Shown piece after piece: positions 1 through 6,169 of a stretch of DNA of 14,810 bases. A program made the position numbers and the translations under genes. Positions within the stretch are counted from its first letter, which is position 1; every line of letters begins with the position of its first letter. The stretch is from assembly GCA_018897155.1 (NCBI GenBank), contig JAHILE010000009.1, positions 1-14,810 of the forward strand, given 5' to 3'. A model generated the notes under the pieces. The model saw only the letters and a program-made list of their open reading frames with translations, did not search any database and was not told the origin of the DNA. The DNA is from Nanoarchaeota archaeon (GTDB taxonomy: Archaea > EX4484-52 > LFW-46).

Positions 1-43
1 CGCATTTCTGCCGTTTTGGCGCGGAATTTTAGATTATTCATAA

Positions 44-610
44 TCATTCACTTACGCATATTCTAGTTCCCAAATCCAGCTTATCCACCATATCCTGACG
101 TTTCTTATATATTGGAGTATCGCTTATACCGAGATTTGTTCCAAACTCAGATGCAGTGATAGGCTTATTCAATAAATCACCCGCAAGTTTTATTGCAGCT
201 GCTGTTGTCACGGATGGGCTTCCCTTGTAGTAATCTTGAGGGTATTTTTCTTTATATTTCAACAAAACACCTTTTGCCTCTTCAGCAAAGCAATTATCAA
301 GTTTCAGAAATCTAACCATCGCATCAACCTTTTCAAGCGGTTCGGATTGGTCCATATGTGTTTTTCTCCTTGCAGCTACAAGCGATGACATATTAGGTTG
401 CGGAAGGATTCTTGTTATGGCGCATGAATATTTATCACATGCCAGAAATACGGCATCTTTAGCCAGTTCTTTTCGAGTTCCAGGCACAGTCTCGCCTAAT
501 TGCCCGTAAATTAACAAAGATTCACTTAATAAAGTCTGTTTTGAGTCTTCTGATAATCCTGTGAAATCCAACCAAGATTTTATTTCTTTTTCAGCATCGT
601 AATTTGACAT
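44..610 (-). CDS. TFIIB-like cyclin-fold protein lacking the zinc ribbon
   Basis: The second half resembles the C-terminal cyclin repeat of archaeal TFB. It has a G-S-P..AAAI.LA segment, then P-I-T..E..LGISD and a closing helix with KKRQDM, matching TFB's SP..AAA.YLA..TQ.E.A...V...T.R pattern. The N-terminal half is helical and could be the first cyclin repeat, but it is weaker. At 188 aa the protein is far shorter than TFB (about 300 aa) and has no CxxC zinc ribbon or B-finger, so it cannot be a full initiation factor. It may be a TFB-related regulator. The frame opens at a GTG (634) overlapping the stop of the upstream HMG-CoA synthase gene. I prefer the ATG at 610 because GGGTG lies 8 nt before it. 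The overlap with the HMG-CoA synthase gene implies co-transcription. Family is inferred from pattern only. Confidence 0.6.
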   Translation of the reverse strand: MSNYDAEKEIKSWLDFTGLSEDSKQTLLSESLLIYGQLGETVPGTRKELAKDAVFLACDKYSCAITRILPQPNMSSLVAARRKTHMDQSEPLEKVDAMVRFLKLDNCFAEEAKGVLLKYKEKYPQDYYKGSPSVTTAAAIKLAGDLLNKPITASEFGTNLGISDTPIYKKRQDMVDKLDLGTRICVSE

Positions 611-630
611 AAACATAACACCCTGAAATA

Positions 631-1752
631 TCACTGCCCTCCATAATGCAGTTTCCCCTTCATCTTCGCATACTGCGCGTATGAGATATATTCTTTGTTT
701 TTGATATAATCCTCGACAAGCGGCGCGTCTTTTCGCACTGCATCAAGCCTGTCTGTGGTCCTGAAAACAAATGAATCTGAGCCTGCGCCAGAACCGTATG
801 ATGTCATAAGTATTAATTGATTCGGCTTTGCGATATCTAGGGTTGCGCAAAGACCGAGAATCGATGAACCTGAATAAGTATTTCCGATTCTTTTGACAAC
901 AAGACCCGGTGCGATTTTTTCAAATGGAATGCCGAATTTTTTCGCCATGCCTGTTGCGAATTTGCCATTAGGCATATGGAACACCACATAATCAAAATCT
1001 TCAATCTTGTAGCCTGTTCGGTCAAGCAGGCCTTGAGTTGCGGAAAAGACGTGTTTCATATACGCCGGCTCTCCTGTAAATCTGCCTCCGTGGCTCGGGT
1101 ACGTCGCATGCTGGCGCCTCCAAAAGTCCGGAGTATCTGAAGAATATGAATAAGTTGCCTCCATTTCGGCAAGAATCTGCTTTTTGTCAGAACCAATAAT
1201 GAAAGCCGCACCTCCTGCTGCTGCCGAATATTCCAATGCATTTCCCGGAGCTCCTTGCGCAGTATCTGCGCCTATCGCCAAGCCGTATTTAACATAACCT
1301 GCCTTGACGAGCCCTGCGCACATCTGTATCGCCGCAGTGCCTGCCTTGCATGCGAATTCAGTGCTTGCTGCAGTGTAATTATGCCCTACATTTAACGCAT
1401 CGCCGACAATTGTGGCGGTTGGCTTTACTGCATAAGGATGGGATTCCGAACCCACATAAATCGCGCCTATTTCATTTGCTTTTATCTTTGCGCGCAAAAG
1501 AGCGTTTTGTGCCGCGGCTACGGAAATCGTAGCCGTATCCTCATCAATTGCCGGAACTGCTTTTTCTTCGATCATAAGGCCGTTTTTTATGTCGTCAGCA
1601 TCCTTTCCCCAGACTTCGGCAATTGTCTCGACTTTTATGCGGCGTTTTGGAATGTATGCGCCATAGCCTATGATGCCGACGCCTCCTTGAAGCGTTTTTT
1701 TCGCACCGGAGTCTTTAGAAGGCTCTTTAGAAAAATCTTTGGAGGAATCCAT
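631..1752 (-). CDS. Hydroxymethylglutaryl-CoA synthase (archaeal type)
   Basis: The enzyme condenses acetyl-CoA with acetoacetyl-CoA to HMG-CoA, the first committed precursor of the mevalonate route to archaeal isoprenoid lipids. The thiolase-fold protein shows the archaeal N-terminal pattern ([17 protein letters not shown], residues 24-40). Catalytic candidates are Glu103 in [11 protein letters not shown], Cys135 in STEFACKAG and His259 in VVFHMPNGK. The C-terminal [12 protein letters not shown] loop is present. Length (373 aa) is slightly above the family norm because of about 24 extra N-terminal residues, rich in Ser, Lys and Asp, ahead of the conserved start. No ATG, GTG or TTG lies between that extension and GVGII, so the extension must be translated. 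A TATA box lies about 42 nt upstream. The next gene overlaps its stop. The acetoacetyl-CoA thiolase and DUF35 partners often found beside archaeal HMG-CoA synthase are not in the window. Confidence 0.96.
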   Translation of the reverse strand: MDSSKDFSKEPSKDSGAKKTLQGGVGIIGYGAYIPKRRIKVETIAEVWGKDADDIKNGLMIEEKAVPAIDEDTATISVAAAQNALLRAKIKANEIGAIYVGSESHPYAVKPTATIVGDALNVGHNYTAASTEFACKAGTAAIQMCAGLVKAGYVKYGLAIGADTAQGAPGNALEYSAAAGGAAFIIGSDKKQILAEMEATYSYSSDTPDFWRRQHATYPSHGGRFTGEPAYMKHVFSATQGLLDRTGYKIEDFDYVVFHMPNGKFATGMAKKFGIPFEKIAPGLVVKRIGNTYSGSSILGLCATLDIAKPNQLILMTSYGSGAGSDSFVFRTTDRLDAVRKDAPLVEDYIKNKEYISYAQYAKMKGKLHYGGQ

Positions 1753-1784
1753 AAATCATTCAACTTGTCAAATATTAGATGGAA

Positions 1785-1796
1785 TATTTATAAATA
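1785..1796 (-). promoter_or_regulatory. TATA box for the HMG-CoA synthase operon
   Basis: The palindromic TATTTATAAATA is a strong archaeal TATA element. Counting about 30 nt from its first T in minus orientation puts transcription start near 1764, giving a leader of roughly 12 nt before the ATG at 1752. No Shine-Dalgarno is evident in that leader. Confidence 0.6.
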
Positions 1797-1914
1797 CCTT
1801 TGAGAGAATTCACTTAGTTCGACGATTGACGAACGCGGGTTTGATTAAAAATGAAATGAGATGAAATGACTCATCCCATACGAAGCATCAAACTAGAGCT
1901 GCAATTACCAAATC

Positions 1915-1969
1915 TTTATATTCTCAAAAGTTACAATAGTAACTAACATAATGCTACGATAGTAACTAA
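1915..1969 (+). promoter_or_regulatory. TATA box and operator-like repeats before the HEPN/MNT pair
   Basis: A TATA-like TTTATATT (1915-1922) predicts transcription start near 1945. Between the box and the gene are two 15-bp direct repeats differing at one base, TACAATAGTAACTAA (1932-1946) and TACGATAGTAACTAA (1955-1969), 23 bp apart start to start. The first overlaps a perfect inverted repeat AGTTAC-AATA-GTAACT (1929-1944). Repeated symmetrical sites just at and after the start point fit autoregulation of a toxin-antitoxin-type operon. GGAG at 1971-1974 is the ribosome binding site for the TTG start at 1981. Confidence 0.5.
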
Positions 1970-1980
1970 AGGAGATTGCA

Positions 1981-2379
1981 TTGAAAGAAGAATTGCATAA
2001 AAGAAATTTTGAAGAAAGCCTTGCAGTCATAAACGACTGCATTGAAAAAGGCCTGATTTCCTAACGGCAAAGAACTATAGGATTTCATTGCTCTGCCGCA
2101 GCCGTTGACCTGCTTGAAATCATCCTGCATAAACACCATTTGATAAGCCCGGGCACGCAGCTCAAACATGATTGGTTTGGTTCAGAGAACAAAATAAAAG
2201 AAAAACTTAGCTTTGATTTTCCGCACAAAAAAGACATAATCGCGCTCATCATGGCTGTTGAGAAAAACAGAAACCTGCTGTGCTATGGAAAGCCTCAGCC
2301 TGAAAAAGAAATAGAGCAGCTCATTATCAATTTCAAAAAACTTGTCAAAATAGCTGAAGAAGAAGGTGTTCTACCATGA
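1981..2379 (+). pseudogene. HEPN-domain protein gene interrupted by a TAA codon
   Basis: From TTG 1981 (GGAG six nt upstream) the frame runs 132 codons to the TGA at 2377-2379, interrupted only by TAA at 2062-2064 (codon 28). The sequence on both sides reads as one helical HEPN protein. The residues after the stop (RQRTIGFHCSAAAVDLLEI) fit directly onto those before it, and a Tyr codon at the stop would restore the frame. HEPN proteins are typically RNases or toxins paired with MNT nucleotidyltransferases, as here. The usual R-x4-6-H motif near the last helix appears as R97-NLLC-Y102, with Tyr in place of His, so even the restored product might not be a standard RNase. A TTG at 2140 could restart translation and give a 79-aa C-terminal fragment. 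The 3' end overlaps the MNT gene by ATGA. Confidence 0.65.
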
Positions 2380-2987
2380 AAGAAAACTTAGTAATATCCT
2401 ATGCAGCTGATTTCGTTTCATTTGTTTTATCGCGGCCAAAAACATTCAAAAAAATCGATGAAATCGTGCTTTTCGGGTCTGTTGCGCGCAAAGAAGCGGG
2501 CGAAAATAGCGATGTTGATATTTTCATAAACACGCCAGAAGAAAAAACAGTAGAGCTTGAAATTGAGATTGCAAAAAAAGAGTTTTACGAAAGCGTAAAG
2601 TTCAAAAAATACTGGAAACTTCTTGGAGTAGAAAACGACATCCGCTGCGTTGTTGGCAAACTGGAAGAATGGAATGACTTAAAAGGAAGCATACTTTCGG
2701 ACGGCATAGTACTTTATGGAAAATACAAAGAATCCGCCGAACCGGCAAAACTGTTTGCGATATTTGACTGGCGCGCCATAAAGCCGGAAACAAAACGTGC
2801 GCTTTTCAACAAAAGGATGTTTGGCTATAAGCAAAAAGGAAAAAGTTACGCAGGCATGCTGCAAAAATCCGGCGGCCAAAAGCTTGACAATTCCGTGCTT
2901 GTGCCTGTTGAAAATTCAAAAGATATGTTGAAGCTGTTCAGGGATATGAACATCTCAGTCAAAATCAGGAATGTAAATGAGTATTGA
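2376..2987 (+). CDS. MNT-type nucleotidyltransferase, HEPN partner (antitoxin-like)
   Basis: The minimal nucleotidyltransferase signature is complete: GS at residues 34-35 in VLFGSVARKE, then ten residues to D46-V-D48, the GS-x10-DxD pattern that binds metal and NTP. A third carboxylate probably lies in the strand around ENDIRCVVG. The 203-aa protein has a C-terminal extension (from about residue 115) rich in Lys, Arg and Tyr that resembles an extra domain of some archaeal members. In HEPN/MNT pairs the MNT protein neutralises the HEPN toxin, in studied cases by adenylylating a Tyr near the HEPN active site. The ATG sits in an ATGA overlap with the HEPN stop, with AAGGTG seven nt before it, so translation is coupled. 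It is intact although its partner is interrupted. Confidence 0.85.
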   Translation: MKENLVISYAADFVSFVLSRPKTFKKIDEIVLFGSVARKEAGENSDVDIFINTPEEKTVELEIEIAKKEFYESVKFKKYWKLLGVENDIRCVVGKLEEWNDLKGSILSDGIVLYGKYKESAEPAKLFAIFDWRAIKPETKRALFNKRMFGYKQKGKSYAGMLQKSGGQKLDNSVLVPVENSKDMLKLFRDMNISVKIRNVNEY

Positions 2988-3028
2988 GCGGGATTGGTTT
3001 TGTTATACGCAAACGCCATCACTCACCA

Positions 3029-3238
3029 TTAAACTTTTTTCTTTTTCCAGAAAAACCCGACTTTGGCTTCAAGCTTTTCAATTTTACCCTCATGAGATAA
3101 TTCGAGAAGAACGCGATATATCATATGCCAATTAATGCTTTGACCTGTAAGCGCTTCTATTTCCTTAACGACTTCATTAGTGCTCTTGATTTTCTTATCG
3201 GATAGAATGCTAAAAACAATTTTATCATACTTGCTCAT
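3029..3238 (-). CDS. Small winged-helix DNA-binding protein
   Basis: This 69-aa protein reads as a bare winged-helix domain: helix 1 (KYDKIVFSILSDKK), helix 2 (STNEVVKEIEALTG), recognition helix (NWHMIYRVLLELSHEG), then a two-stranded wing (KIEKLEAKVGFFWKKKK) with a basic tail. There is no sensor or dimerisation domain. It is transcribed divergently from the OB-fold/membrane gene pair, and the shared upstream region carries two GTTRTAAC sites, so it may repress itself and that pair. Exact family is not recognised; the fold assignment rests on the helix and wing pattern. Confidence 0.65.
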   Translation of the reverse strand: MSKYDKIVFSILSDKKIKSTNEVVKEIEALTGQSINWHMIYRVLLELSHEGKIEKLEAKVGFFWKKKKV

Positions 3239-3258
3239 GCAATGGTTTTATCCAAGGT

Positions 3259-3303
3259 GTTATAACTAAGAATATCCAAAACGTTGTAACAAATCTTTAT
3301 ATA
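3259..3303. promoter_or_regulatory. Divergent promoter region with two GTTRTAAC sites and a TATA box
   Basis: GTTATAAC (3259-3266, a perfect palindrome) and GTTGTAAC (3283-3290) are 24 bp apart start to start. The TATA-like TTTATATA (3296-3303) is followed about 30 nt later by a predicted start point near 3326 for the plus-strand gene at 3336. Read on the minus strand, the same symmetrical box could serve the winged-helix gene starting at 3238. The two 8-mers lie between the box and the minus-strand gene, where a repressor would block its transcription. The operator role is inferred. Confidence 0.45.
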
Positions 3304-3335
3304 CTTTGTGCTCAAATGAATTGTAAGTTGGTTTT

Positions 3336-3830
3336 ATGGGTTTGTTAAAAAAAATAGGAATTGGACTTCTTGCACTCATAGTGCTTGGGATGATTTTTGG
3401 AGGAAACTCCAATAAGCCGGGCGCACCAACTTCAACGGATAATTCTAAATCATCAACACAAGCAACGCCAGTGCAGAAAACGTTAATGAGTAATTCTTTT
3501 GAGAGTGATTATGAAGATATTTACTGTGATGAAGACGCTACCGCGTTGCAAAAAAAGACACTATTTGAAGAAAAATTTAAAGGTCAATATGTGAATTGGA
3601 CTGGAGAAGTATCGCGTGTTGCAGAATCTTATGGTAATTATGTGCTGAATGTAAAACATTGTCCGGATACTTTTACTTCCGACATACGCATCACTATGAA
3701 AAAAGACCAGAAAGATAAACTCCTGAAATTAACGGAAGGTGATGAAGTCACATATATTGCAAAATTAACCGATTTTGGCGAAATAATGGGACTCTCCGCT
3801 AACGATGGTGAGATAGTCAGCATTCAGTAA
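3336..3830 (+). CDS. Membrane-anchored protein with OB-fold-like domain
   Basis: The N-terminus has Lys residues followed by one hydrophobic segment (about residues 7-22, IGIGLLALIVLGMIFGG). A Ser/Thr/Pro/Gln-rich linker (25-50) comes next, then a compact domain of about 100 residues. That domain (YVNWTGEVSRV..YGNYVLNVKH..TSDIRITMKK..LKLTEGDEVTYIAKLTDFG) has the spacing of a five-stranded OB-fold of the tRNA_anti-like type. Two Cys residues (DIYCDE and VKHCPD) could form a disulfide. Topology is N-in with the domain outside. It is followed after 15 nt by a small membrane protein gene, probably in the same transcript. There is no catalytic motif and the role is unknown. Confidence 0.7.
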   Translation: MGLLKKIGIGLLALIVLGMIFGGNSNKPGAPTSTDNSKSSTQATPVQKTLMSNSFESDYEDIYCDEDATALQKKTLFEEKFKGQYVNWTGEVSRVAESYGNYVLNVKHCPDTFTSDIRITMKKDQKDKLLKLTEGDEVTYIAKLTDFGEIMGLSANDGEIVSIQ

Positions 3831-3845
3831 AAACGGTTGGTTTAT

Positions 3846-4175
3846 ATGGCAAGGACAGCTGAACTTATTTTAGGATTACTTGGAGGAATAATAGGCTTAG
3901 TAGCCTCAGCAGCAGCACTATTCTTTGGTGGATTAGGTGGCGCCCTTGGTGCCGAAGGCGCTTCTCAAATTGTCGGTCTTGGATGATTAGCTGTTTTAGC
4001 ATCGATTGTAGGAATTATTGGCGCAGCTCTCGTAAAAAGCAAAACAAAACTTGGAGGACGGCTAATGCTAATAAGTGCTATTGTTGGGTTGATGGCGATA
4101 AGCGCATTTTATATTAGTTCAACCATTTTACTCGGAATTGCTGGTCTTTTGGCATTATTGAGAAAGAATGATTAA
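3846..4175 (+). pseudogene. Small four-helix membrane protein gene interrupted by TGA
   Basis: From ATG 3846, with GGTTGG just upstream, the frame runs 109 codons to TAA 4173-4175, broken only by TGA at 3984-3986 (codon 47). The product is very hydrophobic with four likely membrane helices (about residues 7-30, 40-62, 70-90 and 92-105) and Gly/Ala-rich turns, resembling DUF4064-like membrane proteins. The stop sits in VGLG-stop-LAVLASI, where a Trp (TGG) would read naturally, so a single G-to-A change explains it. TGA is used as a normal stop by at least five genes in this window, which argues against UGA meaning Trp. It follows the OB-fold-like gene by 15 nt. Confidence 0.6.
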
Positions 4176-4480
4176 GGCATTTAACAAAAATAATCGTTGA
4201 AAGTCATCCAACAAATATAATTCTATGGCAACGAAATTTCGTTGAACTTACGCATTTATAAATCTTTAATTCCAATATATTTCGTTGAAGAAAAGGATAA
4301 TAGGGATACCCACATAACACATAACAAATATTTGTAATATATAAGATTGTACGCATAATAAAAACTGTTGTTATTGACGCTTGTTCTCTATTATTTTAAT
4401 TAACATTTATTTAAAAACAACATTAACAACATGAGTTGTTTTTTGATAAATTATACCCTAATTATTGATTAATATTTGAA
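4176..4480. other. AT-rich non-coding region before the exosome genes, with repeated TCGTTGAA
   Basis: No convincing gene was found in these 305 nt. TCGTTGAA occurs three times in the same orientation (4194-4201, 4239-4246, 4282-4289), 45 and 43 bp apart, near four helical turns. The middle copy lies in a perfect 16-bp palindrome CAACGAAATTTCGTTG (4229-4244). The last two copies extend to 11 identical bases (ATTTCGTTGAA) and flank a TATA-like TTTATAAAT (4254-4262), whose predicted start point (about 4284) falls in the third copy. A second box, TTATACC at 4451, suits a leaderless rrp4 start at 4481. Confidence 0.5.
4413..4443 (+). repeat. Alternative hairpins upstream of rrp4
   Basis: AAAAACAAC (4413-4421) is perfectly complementary to GTTGTTTTT (4435-4443) with a 13-nt loop. 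A second AACAAC (4425-4430) can instead pair with GTTGTT (4435-4440) across ATGA. The two structures exclude each other. The stems are AT-rich and weak, so this may be chance in a biased region. Confidence 0.3.
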
Positions 4481-5308
4481 ATGGTGAAACGCATGATGCA
4501 AACACAAACACAATTAGACACGCAGCCTGAGGCAACTACTGAAGGCGCGCAAAAAGATGTAAAAGAACAAAAAATCGTTCTTCCGGGCGATTTTCTTGTT
4601 GAAAGCAAGGAGATACTTCCAGGATACGGAACATATCGCGTCGGTGATAAAATATATGCAAAGCTCGTTGGAATACAAATGCACGGGCCAAGAGTGGTTT
4701 ATGTAGTCCCTCTTGCAGGATCTTATGTTCCTAAGCCGGGTGATTATGTGGTGGGTGAAATAAAAGAAGCTGCATTCTCATTCTGGAATATCGACATAAA
4801 CTCCCCATACAGCGCGGCAATGTCATCGATGGACACAAATGATTTCATACCTAAAGCAGCTGACCTCTCGAGATACTTCAATGTCGGCGACCTGATTTTC
4901 TGCCTTGTCTCAGGCGTGACACAAAGCAAATACACAAATGTCTCAATGAGGGACCCGAAAGCAAGAAAGCTTGTTGGCGGCGTGGTTATCGAGATGACTT
5001 CAAGCAAAATTCCAAGGCTCATCGGAAAAGAAGGCTCGATGATAAATCTCATAAAGGACAAGACAAAATGCTTTCTTACAGCAGGCCAAAATGGCAGAGT
5101 CTGGATAAAAGGAGAACATGAAGACATCGCTGTTGAAGCAGTGCAGATGATTGAGAAATTTGCGCACACGCAAGGGCTGACAGACAGGATGAATACTTTT
5201 TTGATTGACGCGCTTGCCAAAAAAGGTGTTCATGTTTTGGCTCAGGCACTTGTGAAAGCGCCGGAAAACAAGATTGCGGAAAACGCGGAAGGAGAGGTAA
5301 TTGAATAA
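4481..5308 (+). CDS. rrp4: Exosome cap subunit Rrp4 (S1 and KH domains)
   Basis: Rrp4 forms part of the RNA-binding cap over the Rrp41-Rrp42 hexamer of the archaeal exosome. The expected domains are in order. First is an N-terminal beta domain (VLPGDFLVESKEILPGYGTY), then an S1 domain with its usual opening (GDKIYAKLVGI and VYVVPLAGSYVPKPGDYVVG). The KH domain carries a GxxG-type loop (LIGKEGSMI) near residues 180-190. The C-terminal Glu-rich tail is variable. The first 25 residues are an unconserved Gln/Thr-rich stretch, so the start is uncertain. ATG 4481 lies 30 nt after the first T of TTATACC, the leaderless spacing of other genes here. ATG 4493 and 4496 are alternatives served by GGTG at 4483. 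TAA at 5306-5308 is followed by rrp41 after 12 nt. Confidence 0.95.
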   Translation: MVKRMMQTQTQLDTQPEATTEGAQKDVKEQKIVLPGDFLVESKEILPGYGTYRVGDKIYAKLVGIQMHGPRVVYVVPLAGSYVPKPGDYVVGEIKEAAFSFWNIDINSPYSAAMSSMDTNDFIPKAADLSRYFNVGDLIFCLVSGVTQSKYTNVSMRDPKARKLVGGVVIEMTSSKIPRLIGKEGSMINLIKDKTKCFLTAGQNGRVWIKGEHEDIAVEAVQMIEKFAHTQGLTDRMNTFLIDALAKKGVHVLAQALVKAPENKIAENAEGEVIE

Positions 5309-5320
5309 ACGGTGGTCATT

Positions 5321-6043
5321 ATGAAAAATAAAGAAACAACATTCAATCCAAGCGATCCCAGGCCTGACGGAAGGCGAAACGATGAAATGCGGCCGCTGAA
5401 AATCGAAGTCGGAATAATTGAGCGGGCAAATGGCTCTGCTTATGTCGAATTCGGAAATACGCATGCAATAGCAGCAGTTTATGGACCGAGCACAGTGCAT
5501 CCAAGGCACCTTGAAGACACGCAAAAGGCGGTCATAATGTGCAAGTACAATATGATCCCATTCTCAGTAGCTGATAGAAAGAGGCCGGGATACGACAGAC
5601 GCTCGATTGAAATTTCAAAAGTCATAAAAGAAGCGCTGGAACCGGCAATTTTTGTGGAAGAGCTCCCAAAAACAATGATTAATATAGAAATGGAAATAAT
5701 TCAGGCAGATGCAGGAACAAGAGTTACTGCACTTACAGCAGCGTCTGTCGCACTCGCAGATGCAGGAATTCCGATGAGGGATCTTGTTTCAGCTATCGCA
5801 GTAGGGAGGGCAAACGGCAAGATTGTTGTAGACCTCACAAAAGAAGAGGAAGACGCATCAGATGCAGTTGACATGCCTCTTGCAATAATGCAGAACTCTG
5901 GCAAAATCTCTCTTTTGCAGATGGATGGTGACATAACTCCTGCAGAAATTTCAGAGGCTCTTGAACTTGGAAAAAAGGTCTGCGCAGAAATCTGCCAAAA
6001 GCAGAAAGAAGCCCTGAAAAAGAAATACGATGTAAACGAATAA
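5321..6043 (+). CDS. rrp41: Exosome catalytic subunit Rrp41 (RNase PH fold)
   Basis: Rrp41 is the catalytic subunit of the archaeal exosome and degrades RNA 3'-5' with phosphate, or adds tails in reverse. The RNase PH fold is complete over 240 aa, starting with the conserved RPDGRR (residues 14-19). Active-site residues are visible: Arg93-Arg94 in GYDRRSIEIS, the ADAGTR motif (129-134), and Asp184 in AVDMPLAIM, the likely general acid/metal ligand. The protein therefore appears active. An in-frame GTG at 5312 exists, but ATG 5321, with GGTGG just upstream, is preferred. The gene follows rrp4 by 12 nt and is separated from rrp42 by 126 nt holding a large stem-loop. Confidence 0.97.
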   Translation: MKNKETTFNPSDPRPDGRRNDEMRPLKIEVGIIERANGSAYVEFGNTHAIAAVYGPSTVHPRHLEDTQKAVIMCKYNMIPFSVADRKRPGYDRRSIEISKVIKEALEPAIFVEELPKTMINIEMEIIQADAGTRVTALTAASVALADAGIPMRDLVSAIAVGRANGKIVVDLTKEEEDASDAVDMPLAIMQNSGKISLLQMDGDITPAEISEALELGKKVCAEICQKQKEALKKKYDVNE

Positions 6044-6082
6044 TTGGGGAGGTTTTAACCCAAAACATATTGTGAATGGTTA

Positions 6083-6127
6083 AAAATCTTGAAATTGATT
6101 TGTATAACGAGCCAATTTCAAGCTTTT
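6083..6127 (+). repeat. Inter-cistronic stem-loop between rrp41 and rrp42
   Basis: CTTGAAATTG (6088-6097) and CAATTTCAAG (6113-6122) are perfect 10-bp arms with a 15-nt loop. Past one mismatch (6087/6123) four more A-T pairs (6083-6086 with 6124-6127) extend the stem to 14 of 15 pairs. The loop contains TGTATAAC, which also looks like a weak TATA box for rrp42. The element may act as an RNA hairpin (processing, attenuation) or as a DNA operator around a promoter. Confidence 0.6.
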
Positions 6128-6169
6128 CAAACCAAAGATAATAAAAATGGTTAATGGAGATGTTTGAAA

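Noticed and set aside
1-43. End of another gene at the left edge
   Set aside because: Two plus frames are open for 13-21 codons, but the stretch is too short to assign coding.
1849-1869. Tandem ATGAAATGA repeat upstream of the HEPN/MNT promoter
   Set aside because: Two short copies of a low-complexity unit with no symmetry or position suggesting function.
3984-3986. UGA read as Trp or selenocysteine in the small membrane protein
   Set aside because: TGA terminates at least five other genes in the window (TFIIB-like, HMG-CoA synthase, HEPN, MNT, Rrp42), Trp is written TGG throughout, and no selenocysteine insertion structure is apparent nearby. A point mutation or base error is simpler.
4431-4472. 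A 13-residue reading frame just upstream of rrp4
   Set aside because: Very short, AT-driven codons and no ribosome binding site; the same bases form a hairpin. Not enough to call a leader peptide.
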